Below, one piece after another: positions 35,224-47,329 of a DNA stretch of 64,000 nucleotides. This stretch comes from Drechslerella dactyloides (taxonomy: Eukaryota > Ascomycota > Orbiliomycetes > Orbiliales > Orbiliaceae): contig JAGTWJ010000007.1 in the NCBI GenBank assembly GCA_020064725.1, forward strand, positions 806,001-870,000. Direction: 5' to 3'. The position numbers and the translations under genes were made by a program. Within the stretch, counting starts at the first letter, position 1, and each line of letters begins with the position of its first letter. The notes below the pieces were generated by a model. That model searched no databases. It was not told the DNA's origin and saw only the letters and a list, made by a program, of their open reading frames with translations.

Positions 35224-36411
35224 TCAATGAATCGCGCTATCAGAAAGGGACAACCAGCATACAGATTTCTGTAGGAGCCACGGCGTCCGTATTGACAGAA
35301 ATCCGGAAGTGTTGATGGTACTGCCAGATCGGCACCACGATAAAATACAACCGACAACACGCTTCTGAGCCCAGTTACTTAAGGTAGCCCCCGATAAGAA
35401 CACATTATCGTGGCTGGAGCTCCGATGGCGAGAAGTGACTAGGAGTACGATAAGGAGGATCAGGACTGAGACGGCCGTCCAGATCATGCCTATGCATCAT
35501 GATACCATCCGTCAGTATTCACGATTTGCCCCTAAAATATGGAAGAATAAACCTACAGATAGTATTCAGCAGGTTCAGATGCTTGCTGAAGAATGCATTG
35601 ATGCCGGTGCATACAGCCATTACAGCCCAGAACATGAGAACCGTTTGCCATGTTTTCGGGACATAGTCTTCGTGAAAGATAGATATGGCGGAGAGGAACA
35701 ACTGGCCCGTAGAAAAACAGATCGATAGAGTAACACTGTTCCCCATACATTCTCGGTGTTGGTACGAATTGACTTCACCCGAGGTTGACTAGATCTAGCC
35801 GGTGTAAAGCTCACGTCCAGTTGCCGACCAAAGTCAACCATCCGGTAATCCAACTAGCTATCGGCCTGAACTGTGGCGTGGACAACATGGCCGACCACTA
35901 TCACCACACTATAGTTAGCTCCAACTGTAAGCTTGCATTCACCAGTCTATTGTTCCTGGCGCCACGTACGTAATAAGTGCCTCCGGCGGTTGGGTAGACG
36001 GCGCATATTTCTGCCAAACTGGCTGCGATACCTAAAGATATCAAGGAGATCAGAACCCATCCCCATAGCACAGTTACGCTCTGCCCGTTTGTTAGGCTGA
36101 ACGCGAGCGTGGTTGATAGGCCAAATGGGACGGCTGTAACCGGGAATCCATATTGAAAAATTAGTCTTGATTAATATCCCCTCGACACTGAAAAAAAAAA
36201 CCCTTCCGCATACCCATAATTGCGAATGATCTGCATGCACGCACATTCAACTAGCATTGATCCGTTGCCATAGATGCGAGCGATCCGATCGATGCTCGGA
36301 AAGCACTACTTACAGCCCCATAATCGATACCATGCTCAGGTTCTTCGGGAGATCCTTAGGCTTCTCCATAATCAAGCGTTTACCCTCGCCGGGATTCGAT
36401 GCGCCTGACAT
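35224..36411 (-). pseudogene. APC-superfamily amino acid/choline permease, 5' half preserved
   Basis: Six exons can be spliced in frame: 36411-36314, 36230-36214, 36133-35970, 35897-35815, 35735-35557 and 35489 onward. The joined protein starts MSGASNPGEGKRLIMEKPKD, then SFAIMAVPFGLSTTLAFSL, VTVLWGWVLISLISLGIAAS, AEICAVYPTAGGTYYWSAML, ASWITGWLTLVGNWTVTLS, FHEDYVPKTWQTVLMFWAV and INAFFSKHLNLLNTIC. This is the order of the first five or six helices of fungal GABA/choline-type permeases (APC fold, plasma membrane). All introns have GT..AG ends and the joins give exact family sequence, so splicing was functional recently. After about residue 230 the match stops (from about 35370) and the reading frame ends at 35224, so the transport core is incomplete. 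Truncation by rearrangement is likely. Confidence 0.72.
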
Positions 36412-38704
36412 ATCCGCTTCGGGTTGAGACCAGTTGCTGTCGATCAATACCTGTCGCTTCCCGCTGGTCGATGGGAAAATATATAAAAATCTCCAAGCTC
36501 TCGGTAACTTTACTATCGTGGCGAAATGACCTCGGGGCAAGTAAATGGACCCTGACGCTAGTAAGGCGAGGCGCGCGGCAGCGAACTGTGAAAATTCACT
36601 ACCCCGATACTGTTATTCCACCAGATCTGCAAAATTCAAGATCTGATGGTTGATGTAGGCAGTAGCATTTCCGTAATACACTGAGCACACCTGACCAGAA
36701 TTCTCCACAATATAAACGGACTTCCAGCGTCAATATCGGTTCTATCGTTTCGTTCAGCGTGCGCACTTGAAACAGCAGCGATTTGCCTCCGCTGATTAGT
36801 AGTACAGCTAAGACTTAGGTTTTTCCTGTTATTATGTGCTCCAGAGTAGTTCTCTGCTCTGGACACTAGTATTGGTAGTCTTAGTCTTGAATAGGAACTA
36901 GATTTTTTTGTTAATTTCCTCCATAGTCTACTGGAGCTAAATGGTAATAAATTTAAGAGAATATTTGTATTAACTATAAATCAAAGTGCTAAATTTATTC
37001 TGGGTATACTTGGAACTAATAGTGGAATTGTATAATTTGGTGTTGGGTGGTTGATGATACTGGTTAATCTTCAATTATTATTATAGATTTTATAATGTTA
37101 ATATGATTTACTAGGGTTTTTTTGCTTTAATATAACCTATATCTAACTGTACACTATAAGCTCTTTTATCTGTTGTTATGGAATAAAACTTTAACTGATC
37201 CCAAAATTAGAATCTTTAAAACTGTTTATTTATTTTTATCTTTAGACTTGTCATTTTCATAGTCTATACTATCCTGACAAACTTTAAATAAATGGATGGT
37301 AATAGTGATATTTATTTAGTGCCAGCTCTGAATGGATAGCTTGGGTAAACCATATTTTATAGTCTCCTATTTTAGTAGTTTGGTTAGTTTTAAGTTATGC
37401 TATTTGTCCACCCTTATGGTTCATAAGTAATTGGAAACAAGGTCTTGCTGGTTTTGGTCATAATATCTAGTAACTAAATTTTGGGTACAAAGGGTCTACC
37501 AAAGCCTTAAGATAATAGATAGAGATAATAAAAACTAAAAAGTTGATAACCATTTAACCTAGTTATGGGGGGTAAGATGTGGTGCATATATCTAAACTTG
37601 GTTAACTTTCTGAGGTTGCTTTAATTAGGGTTAGTTCTAGGCTTACCTCTGCTGCTAAATTAGGTTTTAGCTCTTATGGTAGTAGATGTTTATCAGGATA
37701 GAGCCGTTGTAAATAAAAAGGATTCTGAGGCTTCAGTTGTTTAAATAGTAGATACTTAGGATCTTGGAGCCATGAGCCAGTTGCCTAGTACACATATGAA
37801 CCAAGAGGAGTATCAGGCCTAAAAACTCTTTTACTGTCCATCATATTCAAGTGATTATATGAGTGGTGGTCATATAATACACTATATTTTATGTGTATAA
37901 AGGAGTGTGTAAGTATAAATGACTGAAATATAAAGATAACTATATAAGTGTAAGTATTAGTGGGAATGAGAAATGTGTGAATGAGGGATAGTATATGAAT
38001 GAGAAAATGTGTGTGTATGTGAGTGTGTTGGTGAGTTTGTGTAGTAAGAGAGAATGTGTGAGTGGGTGTATAACACAGTGTGTGAGAGAGCATACGTGTG
38101 TGTGTGTGTGTGTGTGTGTGTTAGAGTGTGTGGATACTATAGTATTCATAGAAAAACTGCCCTTTTTATTTTCTAGTTTATATTTGATTTTAGTTCTAAA
38201 ATGGCCTTGGTACTGCTCTCTTTAAGTTAAAATAGTAAAGCTCTTATTTTGTTAGTGGTGGGGTATATATAAAGGTTTTGTAGATATGAGTGTTTAGAGA
38301 GGAGATTATGAATTTGGCTTGAAAAAGGTTCTGGGGTATCCTGTGATGATATAAGATGTAATATTGTGCTTGGTGGTGTGTCTTGTGAATATATTGTGAA
38401 TTGGAATGATGGTTAAATTTTAAGGTTAACTAATAAAGTTGGTATTTATATAGGGTAGGTACTTTAAAGAAGGAAGGCATTAAATTTAGGCAGCAAAGTT
38501 TAAAATAAAGCTCCCAAACTCCTAGAGAAAAAGTATGAGTGTGGATAGGCTTTGTTATTTGTGTGCGCGCTTGTGTGTGTGTGCAGATTACAGTAGACTA
38601 AAGAGAATAACAAGTCTGTGAGTGTTCTGTGAGTGTTCTGTGAGTAGGTAAATGTAAATTACCAGTGCCGCCTAAATAAGGAAGAACCTAATTGTAGATG
38701 TTAC
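36412..38704. other. AT-rich degraded region with GT-rich microsatellite
   Basis: No gene or transposon domain recognised. The stretch 37990-38130 is rich in GTGTG and GAGTG, with an uninterrupted (TG)n at about 38095-38120. A second GT-rich run lies near 38560-38585. Confidence 0.5.
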
Positions 38705-39060
38705 TGTTACACTTCGGCCCAGGACTGGGTTGAATGCACTTCACTCTGAAGTCTCTAACTCTTAGTCACTACTATATAGATTTCTTAATAAAGGAAGATA
38801 AATATATATTAAATATAATAATAACTGTTGGAATAGAGTGTGTAATAATAATAGTAAATAGGCTGGTTATTGAGATACTATGGTTTAGGTGTTAACTAAT
38901 GATTTCCAAAAAAAAGTTATTAATTAACTAGTAAAATAATCTTAATTAAATATATGATAGTGTTTTATATAATGATAGGTGCTTGCATGCTTATATCCCT
39001 TCTGCTTGTCTATTCACAGGTTTGTATATTCATATATATGATACTTATATACTTGTATAT
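38705..39060 (+). repeat. LTR-A, 5' part only
   Basis: Starts TGTTACACTTCGGCCC and follows LTR-A, RIP-mutated, to about 39060, where it passes directly into the PNP domain of the NLR remnant. The NLR 5' end is missing at this junction. Confidence 0.75.
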
Positions 39061-39109
39061 TATATGATATATGATATCCCAGTCTGATTCTCATCCCCTG
39101 CATTATATT

Positions 39110-42100
39110 CATGGAGAGGTGGGTCTCCTTAGGGTATCCTGGTGGGATATGAGGTGACCGAGCTGTCAAGGCCGTAGGCTCATGACATCCAGAGTGTATG
39201 GTGTAATGTCTGCAGCAAGCATTGCCACCCAGATGTGTCAGAGTTTCCCATCTATCAAGGCTGGTTTAATGGTGGGTATTGCTGGTGAAGTACCAATACT
39301 ACTATAATATAATATTAGGTTAGGTAATATTGTTGTGAGTAAGTTAGTGCTAGGGTTTCTAGGGGTTTTGTAGTATAATTTTGGGAAAATAATATAAAAA
39401 GACCAGTTAATTTAAATTGGGGTGCTTAATAAGCTATTAAAATAATTTCTGACAATAATAATTAAATTCAAGTTACAACAAAATAGTAGAATTAGTAATA
39501 TTATTATCAATTATCTGAGGTATAGAAATACCCCCTAGGATTTTGTTTGCCTGTTTAGTTATAGTAATTAGCTTTTTTATATAGATTATAAATATCTTTT
39601 TGAAAATGTGTCTTGTGATAAATATAAAATATATAAAGTGGTGAAAAGGACTATTTACTAGCCTAACTAACTATATATTTATTATAGATTAATTATATTT
39701 AGTAATTAAGTTATAAAATATAACAAGACTAGAGACAATTTAATATAAGAATATAAGATATTTTGCTTTGAAATAGAAATAATAGGATTAATAGATGAAT
39801 TGTTTTTACTGGTGATTTAAGGTATTTATAATTATTTTGATAGTTATAAAAGTAAATTGTGGTAATTTTATATAGTATTGTCTGCTGCTGTTTTTATAAA
39901 AATACTCTTATTTTAGTTGCTATTTAAAAATTAGAATAGTTTATTTAAATGAGTGGTTTTGTTGATTTTGGATCTATAACAGTTATCCAAACTAATTCTG
40001 GTGAACAGTAGTAAAAAATGAGAGCAATTGAAAAAAATCACTCTTAACCTACCTATTATTGAAAGAGTAGCCTTTGGGAACTTTGTCAACCAATATAAAC
40101 TGGAGTATTTAAAAGAAACCAGGGTAGACTTTCTTAAAACTATTTATTAGTGATCAGATGATTCAGAAGGAAAAAACATTTTCTGATTAATTAGTATAGT
40201 AGGAATAAGAAAATCTATAATTTTTTAAATAGTGGTTAGATAATTGTGTATAAATAAGCAACTAATAATAAATTTTTTTTTTAAATAAGGTGAAGCTGAT
40301 TGTAGTAATAATATATATTTATTTACTATAATTATAAGTTAGCTAGTGAACCATGATTTCTACTTTGTTATGAAAATTTAAAATATAATTTAAGAAAATT
40401 TAGCTATCTTTATAAAAGGGTTGAAGAAGTAGTTTGATAAGTTAGTTTTAGAGTCTCTTTCTAATATTAAGTTTATGCTTTATAAAATAAGGTTTGTTTT
40501 GTTGATTGATGTGCTGGATGAGTGTAATAGGGAAAAGAATATTGAAGTTATTATATATCTGTTTATTAAGTTAAAGGGTATACTGTTTATTAATATATGA
40601 GTATTCCTGACTAGTAGACCTAATTTTCCTATTTGCTACATATTTAAGAGATTACTGGAAAATATATACAAAGATATTGTATTGTATAAAATCCCAAAAA
40701 TCAAATATAATATATTACTATTCCTACAGTATAAATTCTCAAAGATATAAGAGAAATATAGGCTCCCCAATATACAAAAAGAATATTCTTTTCTATAAAA
40801 ATAATCTAGTGATAAGAAGATTTAGAGGCTAATTAAAATAGTGATATCTCTGTTCATTTATATAGTAATGTTGTATTAGTTTATTAGAGATAAAAACTGG
40901 GATCTTGAAGAATGAATACAAGGAATTCTAGAGTATTAGAGTAATTGTAAGTTTTTATAATTATAAAGAATATATTTTCTGATTCTAAATAAACTAATTA
41001 TAGGTTAAAACAAGATCAAAAAGAAATAATTTGTTGATAAATTCTGATAAATAGTTGGTACTATTGTTAACTTTGAGATGCTGTTGTTTGTGTTAGGTTT
41101 AATAAGTTTACTGTGTATTTTATAAAACATAGTTAAGAACAGGCTGAGGCCATTGTATTCTGTCCCTGATGTGCCTGAAGATATCTATACTCTGATTAGG
41201 ATATTTCACTTATCCTTTTGTGATTTTCTTCTGGATAGTTTGCTCTGGGGGAAAAGTCCTTTCTGGGTGGATGAAAGGGAATTATATGGGATAATTGCTT
41301 ATAAATGTATTGAGTGTATGTCCGGCCTATATGGCTTAGGAATTGATATGTGCAGCTTATGTCAGCTAGGAATGCTTTAATTAGAGATTGATGGAAATAT
41401 GATTGAAGAATGTTTTTTGGTGGATTTTTGGTATGTTTGTTGTTACTGGGTGTATTATCTAAAGGGATGTGGATGATGTCTTGTTGATAATAACTGGATT
41501 TATAAATTTCTATAAAAGTACTTACTATACTGGCTTGAGGTGGCTAGTTTTATAAATATAATATTAGAAATAGTTATGGTAGTTGACAAATTGATATCAA
41601 TGATAGATATAAGTGTTTTTAATAGTGTTTAAGTAAATAGGAGTACTTACTGGATTTATAGGTAAAAAATAGCAAAAATATATCTGCTTTTATATATGAT
41701 ATAAAGTGATTTGTGCTGTAAAATTAGTATATTATTAGCAAGGTACTACTGCAAATATATTATTTAATATTTATATTTATATTTAAGAGAAGTGTGGTTA
41801 AGTGTATGTTTAAGCTGGAAGACAGGATTAAGTGGGTGAGGTGGCTATTTTAGGTTTAAGATGAATAAGGTGGACTACTATAGATCTTGTATAGGCACAC
41901 AGGGAGTATTTATGGTATAGTATTCTCACCTGATGGTAAGATGGTGGTGTTGGTATTGAATGACAATATGGTCAAGCTGTGGGATGCTATTACAGGAGCT
42001 GAACTAAGTACTCTGTGTGACTATACATATTGGGTCAATAGCGTGGTATTCTTGTCTGATGGTAAGATAGTGGTGTTGGTATTGGTTGATGAAATGGTTA

Positions 42101-42580
42101 AGCTGTGGAATACCACCATGGGAGCTGAACTGAGTACTTTGTATGGGTACACAAAGAGTATTAATAGTGTGGTATTCTTGCCTGATGGTAAGATGGTGGT
42201 GTCGGTATTGGATGACAAAATGGTTAAGCTGTGGGATGCTGCTATAGGAGAGATACTTAACATCTTCACCACTTGTGATTATCTTGGAAATCTATGATTT
42301 TCATAAGATAACCACTATATCAATATTAATACCAAATCCTTTTTAATTTCTGCCACTTCTATTTCAGTTAATAGTCATGTACACTGGAATAAAAACAGAC
42401 TTAAAATTGTTCTTATTGATGGCAAATGGCTGGCCACAGGCTTAGAAAGGCTCATCTGGCTCCTGACCGATCGTCAACCGACCCACTGGGCTGTACACAA
42501 AAACACAATCATTCTAAGCCACAACTCAGGCAACATGTCATTTTTCATGCTTGATAATTTGAGCTCGTGCTTTGAGCTCT
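39110..42580 (+). pseudogene. NLR remnant: PNP - NACHT - WD40 (RIP-degraded, 5' truncated)
   Basis: Translation through stops shows a full fungal NLR order. PNP/UDP-like domain at about 39190-39950: SFPSIKAGLMVGIAGEVPIL, ENVSCD, YKIFCFEIEIIGLID. NACHT at about 40080-41000: decayed Walker A IVGIRKSI at about 40200-40225 (family GTGKST), Walker B FVLLIDVLDECNREKN near 40490-40530, VFLTSRPNFPI. Winged-helix region to about 41300: HLSFCDFLLDSLLWGKSPFW. Then about three WD40 repeats at 41885-42290 (VFSPDGKMVV, MVKLWDA). A C-terminal tail follows with IWLLTDRQPTHWAVHKNTII and SGNMSFF. Such proteins sense nonself and trigger incompatibility or cell death in ascomycetes. Here many stops and a mutated P-loop make it dead. 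The DYTIGWICALP start is replaced by LTR-A. Confidence 0.85.
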
Positions 42581-43349
42581 AACTCTAGTTTTGCTTCCTG
42601 ATCGTTCGTATCTATCTATTCTTTTATTTATGTCGACACCGTAGAAGGCTCCGGAGCAGCGTTCAATTTACACCTTTTTCTTTCTCGCTTCGGGATCAGT
42701 GTATGATTAATAATCACGGCTGCCTAGATCGTTCCAGAAGCTCCGGCGGAATACGGTCACACGCACAAAAAGTTTATAACAAAAATAGGACTTTGCATTT
42801 TACCCGTCAATATTCTAATCTGCTAGATCTTTGCTAATCTCCTCATGAGGATCGTATAATTACTAGTTCTACTGTAGAGAATACAACTTGCACAACAATA
42901 TCAGGAATAAGCCCATTATTCACAGGCGTGCTTACTTAACAGATATATTCCTATAGATAACTTGTATACTAGCCAGTCCAGGAAATTTATTACTTTTATT
43001 TACCGCCTCTTCTGGGCTGAAAGTCCAATCGGCCAATCAGTCGTGTATTGCCTCCAACAATGGAAAATCCGATAGAGAAAAAAAGGAATTGGCACAATAA
43101 TTTAGGTGGCTGCATTAGAAACCTTTGGCTGGAAATCCTTTAAAAAACAAACCGCCAAACACGAGAAGGTTCTCGTTTCGACAACACAGGTTTGCCTAAA
43201 CGGCACTGCTTCATACCAACTTGCAATTAAAGACTGCCTTGAGAAACTATTTTGGGTAACAACCCCACATCTGCCTAGTCCAAGCCCCGTCTTAAATCCT
43301 TCCTGTTTCACTTAGCGCCTGCTCGGTTGGCATTTTACTGGTACCTTCC
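42581..43349. other. 3' flank of the NLR remnant, no further gene
   Basis: 42598-42740 matches the 3' flanks of the other two WD40 remnants (CCGGAG.AG.GTTCAAT and GTTCCAGAAGCTCCGGCGGAA). A 69-aa ORF at 43106-43315 has no recognisable motif. Confidence 0.55.
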
Positions 43350-43475
43350 CAAACAGACCAGTATATCTTTGGTAAGCTACTTGACGAAGAGAGTTTGGTG
43401 TGAATTTTGGATTTTAGCGTAAAATCCCACAATTTCCACATTCGGAGCTCATCTGGAGAAATAATACCTTTATTA
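43350..43475. repeat. Short dispersed repeat, second copy at 8305-8440
   Basis: The less RIP-mutated of the two copies: CAGTATATCTTTGGTAAGC and CAATTTCCACATTCGGAGCT. The minus strand is open for 77 aa (43292-43525) and includes KLSSSSSLPKIYWSVWEG. Not identified. Confidence 0.7.
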
Positions 43476-43539
43476 TCTTTCTCTCTAAGCAGGGCCACAA
43501 TATTATCACATGATATGCTCAGCATTCGATACTTGGCAT

Positions 43540-43899
43540 ATACATGAGCTGCAGATGCTCATGCTCATTGCTTATGCTTAACATGAGCATAAGCAATAAG
43601 CACTCTGACATAACACATCAATATATCCTTACTATCTTATGTATTAGATATCATGTATTTAACCAGCCTGCTTCACCTCGATTAATGACTTCCTCTTGGG
43701 AATCATCGGTCAACTTAAAGACTGTGGTATCCTAATAGCCAGCCTATTTACTATTATTGTTATATATTTTATTCCCACAGCTACTATTATATTTAATATA
43801 TACCTATCTCCCTCCATTAAAAACCCTATACAGTAGTGACTAAGAGTCAGAAACTTCAGAGTAAAGTATATTCAACCCGGTTCTGGGCCGAAGTGTAAC
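43540..43899 (-). repeat. LTR-A, partial, inverted
   Basis: Ends on the right with CGGTTCTGGGCCGAAGTGTA. The left terminus is missing. It cuts off the 5' part of the WD40 remnant that begins at 43900. Confidence 0.75.
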
Positions 43900-44870
43900 T
43901 GTTTGGTTGATGATAGTCAAACGTATAACTTCTTGTAAAAGTATCTGTTGTATTGGTTTTGAGGTGGCTAGCCTTTTGAATATAATATTAGGAATATTTA
44001 TGGTGGTGGGTAGTTTGATATTGATGATAGATGTAGGTTTGTAGATATTTTGTGATTGAAGGATAAGGCTTATGGGAGTATTCTAGATAGACAGCGTAAG
44101 GCTATATTGGTTTTTGTTTATGATATAAAGTGGTTTGTGTTTCAGAACCATTATATTATCAGTAAGTTACTATTATAGATATACTATATTATATTTGTGT
44201 TTACTTTTAAGAGAAGTATGGTCAAGTGTATATTTAAATTAGAAGAAAGGACTAGATAAATAAACTAATTACTTTAAGTTTAAAATAAATAAAATAGCTT
44301 ACTACAGATACTGTAAGAATATATAAGCTTAGTTAACAGTATGGTGTTCTTACTAGATGACAAGATATTCATATTAGTATTGTACAATACAATAATTAGG
44401 CTCTGGGACATGGTTATTAAAGTGGTGCTAAACACACTAAGCAGATATATAGCTTATATTTATAATATGATATTCTTGCTAGACAGTATGATGCTCATGT
44501 CAGCATTAGACAATAAAACAGTTAGGCTCTGGGATACAGCCACAGGAACAGTATTAAACATCTTCGCCACTGGCCATAACTATTGCCATTTATTACACTC
44601 TTCTAAGGGCGGCCAATATATCAACACTAATATCCAATCTTTTTAGATCTAGGTAGCTGAATCTTTCCTGGCTTCTACTAATCTATACTAGAATAAAGAG
44701 TAGTATAAATGTATTCTCATCAATAATAAATAGTTAATTAGAAATAAAGAAAAAATCATCTAGTTTCTACCTAATTATAGACCAAGGTATTTAGCTATTC
44801 ATAATAATATTATTGGTCTGGGTTAGGCTTTCTGGCGGCGTCATGTTCTTTACGTTCAACAACTTGAACT
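43900..44870 (+). pseudogene. NLR remnant: WD40 part only
   Basis: 43900-44280 aligns with the NACHT-to-WD40 linker of the neighbouring remnant (compare TTGAGGTGGCTAG at 43957-43973 with 41545-41556). 44290-44590 holds two to three WD40 repeats (TIIRLWDMVIKVVLNTLSRY, TVRLWDTATGTVLN). The C-terminal tail follows to about 44870 (FLPNYRPRYLAIHNNIIGLG). PNP and NACHT are absent because LTR-A sits at the left boundary. AT-rich with many stops. Confidence 0.8.
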
Positions 44871-44899
44871 CTTGTTCTTTGTCTTAATCATCTTTCAAT

Positions 44900-45065
44900 T
44901 TAATTTAATCTATTCTTTATCTTCGCAACCTTGGAAGGTTCCGGAGAAGGGTTCAATCTATAGGTTTTCAAATATATTGGGAATTTCGTTTCATCTATTT
45001 CTGTATATTGTGGTGTGAATCACGTGGTTATTAATCCCGTGTATGTTGTTCCAGGAGCTTCGGCG
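44900..45065 (+). other. Conserved 3' flank of NLR paralogues
   Basis: Shares GGTTCCGGAGAAGGGTTCAA and TTATTAATC...GTTCCAGGAGCTTCGGCGGAA with 42598-42740 (plus) and 47330-47480 (minus). It could be a 3' UTR or a duplicated downstream segment. Confidence 0.6.
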
Positions 45066-45100
45066 GAAATAATTGCACTCTACAGGGGTGCGGGTATCAA

Positions 45101-45136
45101 AGGTCTGTTTGGGTGTTGCGCTGTTACTTCGTAACA
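45101..45136 (+). repeat. LTR-A terminal fragment
   Basis: GGTCTGTTTGGGTGTTGCG followed by CTGTTACTTCGTAACA matches the LTR-A 3' terminus. Nothing else of the repeat is present. Confidence 0.6.
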
Positions 45137-45242
45137 GCAATTGCTAGCCTGGATTTTAAAACTGAGTGATTCCGTGCCCGGGAGCACAGTACACTAATTC
45201 TAATTAGCGTCCGAGCCCTTTGGCAGCGAGGCTAGATGGGTT

Positions 45243-47114
45243 TAACAAGTTTACCGGGTTGCGAGCCACACCGGGTAAACGAGTCACCCTCTAATTTGTT
45301 AATTTCTTCTGGAGCGTCGAACTATCTCATCAATCATTCCTCGTCTACTTCACAACAAGTAACCCTACAAACAAATTACTATGGGCAAGTACTCTGCAAA
45401 ACGCGAACAAGGAATCCAGGATGCAATTAACACATATAAGCAAAGGAAATATCTATATAAGAGCGAATCTGCACATGCTCACTCTGTTCCAGTATCAACG
45501 GTCACACATCGAGATGCTGGCCGCCCAGTAAGAACCGCCCACCCCACGAAGCAATCATAGCAGCTATTAACGGAAGCTGAAGAGACCGCCTTAGTGCAGT
45601 GGATTTCTAGACTTTATACTTGGAGGTTCCCAGCTAGGCTCGATATGCTAGTAAAAATGGCAGCTACACTCGCAAAATTTACAGACGGAGAAACTACTGG
45701 CAAGAATTGGTCTCTACGCTTGAGATTGCAACTGTTACTCCTTGGTACATTGAAAATCATAGAGCACGGGCGGATGACCCTACGGTTCTACTGCATTTTT
45801 TTTGTGTTATTTCACACAATAAAACGCCAATATAATATACTGGAGGGCTGCATATACAATACGGACGAAAAGGGATTTATGATTGGCGTAGCTTCTAGAG
45901 CTAAAATGCTAATACTAGCTAGTAAGAAGTACCAGAAGTTCTGCATTTATGATGGGAACCGTGAGTCCGTCACAGTCGTCGAAATGTGTGTCAACGAAAG
46001 GCGAAGCTATACCTACGCTATGCATTTTTGCTGGTAAAGTGCATTTACTCGACTGGTACCGGCGGACAGGGCCAGCTATAGGGCGGGAGATTGCATTATC
46101 AGAGTCCGGGTACTTTTGTGAAGCTTTAGCACTTATATAGCTTTAGAAATGCTTCCTACTGAATATCGATAAGTCAGCAGGGCATCATTTATTATTGCTT
46201 GATGGTCATGGTTCGTATATAACAGTTAATTTTACTCAAACATGCATCGACAACAATGTTATTGCTCTCTGCCTTTCTCCATATTCGATACACCTTATTC
46301 AACCACTCGATGTCAGTATCTTCAATTACTATGCAAATTTGTATGGGAAAGCAGTAGACCGGCATACACGGTCAGAAAGCACCGGTATTAGCAAAGAAGA
46401 CTTTTTAAGGATGTTATTTGATGTTTGTGAAGCCATCTTTACCAATCGAATTATTCGTAGAGGTTTTGGTAGTGCTGGACTAATTCCCTTCGACCCATTG
46501 AAGGTTTTGGAAGCCGTACCGGAGTTTTATATGCGGAACTATAGCGAAATGCTCGAAAAGCTAGTATCAAAGTAACGATTGGCAAGTCACAAGTCTAATA
46601 TTATTGAAACTTCTAAGGATGCTGCTTACGTTGCGTAATTTAGGAAGTACATCCTCGAAAATGAAGAGTTTGATATCCTAATTTGCTAGCGCATTCAAAG
46701 TTTGCAAGGTTGCCGAAGTATCTTTTGCAAAAGAAGCCATACTGACAAAAATGTATGACAAGCTACGTGAATCAAAGATACTGAAGAAACTAGCGGCGGA
46801 AGGACCTATGTTTCAAAAGCGAAGGTTCTGGACTCTCTTTGTAAAATTAATTAGTGGAAAACGCTGAAAAGCGGCACGACGTACGTAATTGGCAAGAGAG
46901 CGAAAGGAATTGAGAGAGACATTGAGTGCACAGCTGGATTTTACATCTAATTCTTAGTTCCAATGTTTGCGATGATTTTTTGTATATAATTACCATATAT
47001 TTTGGCATAATTAATGTTTAATACGAGAAATTGGTGTTATCACACGCTATACTGTAGATAGCTCGTTTACCCGGTCACGTGCCGGTGTGGCTCGCAACCC
47101 AGTGAAACTCGTTA
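45243..47114 (+). mobile_element. Pogo/Fot1-like DNA transposon with DDE transposase, inactive
   Basis: The inverted termini carry GGGTTGCGAGCCACACCGG plus GGGTAAACGAG at both ends (45254-45293; complement at about 47070-47107), next to TA at each edge, the Tc1/mariner-pogo target. The ORF starts at ATG 45381 (GKYSAKREQGIQDAINTYKQ). DDE-1 landmarks follow: YNTDEKGFMIGVASRAK at about 45858 and LLDGHGSYITVNFTQTCIDN at about 46190, then PYSIHLIQPLDVSIFNYYAN and GLIPFDPLKVLEAV. A TAG near 45558 and at least two frame changes interrupt it. Length (1.87 kb) is normal for the group. It landed just downstream of the WD40 remnant and is less RIP-mutated than that remnant, so it arrived later. Confidence 0.85.
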
Positions 47115-47329
47115 CTTACAAAATAATACAACCCAGGTTTGCCTGTTTGCCGCCGCAGTGCTTGCAAGCGCAGCCTTGAAGCCTTGATTAAGGTTTAAAC
47201 TATAAAAAACAACTTGGAATAGAAACGCATGAGGCATATCATATATTTGAGTTCTAAAATGATGTTATAACGTCGCTTACCCAAACGGGCCTCTAATATT
47301 CACATATCTGTAGAATCTAATCATTTTCG

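Noticed and set aside
37785..38225. 102-aa His/Thr-rich ORF and its complement
   Set aside because: Translation of a GT/CA microsatellite, not a gene.
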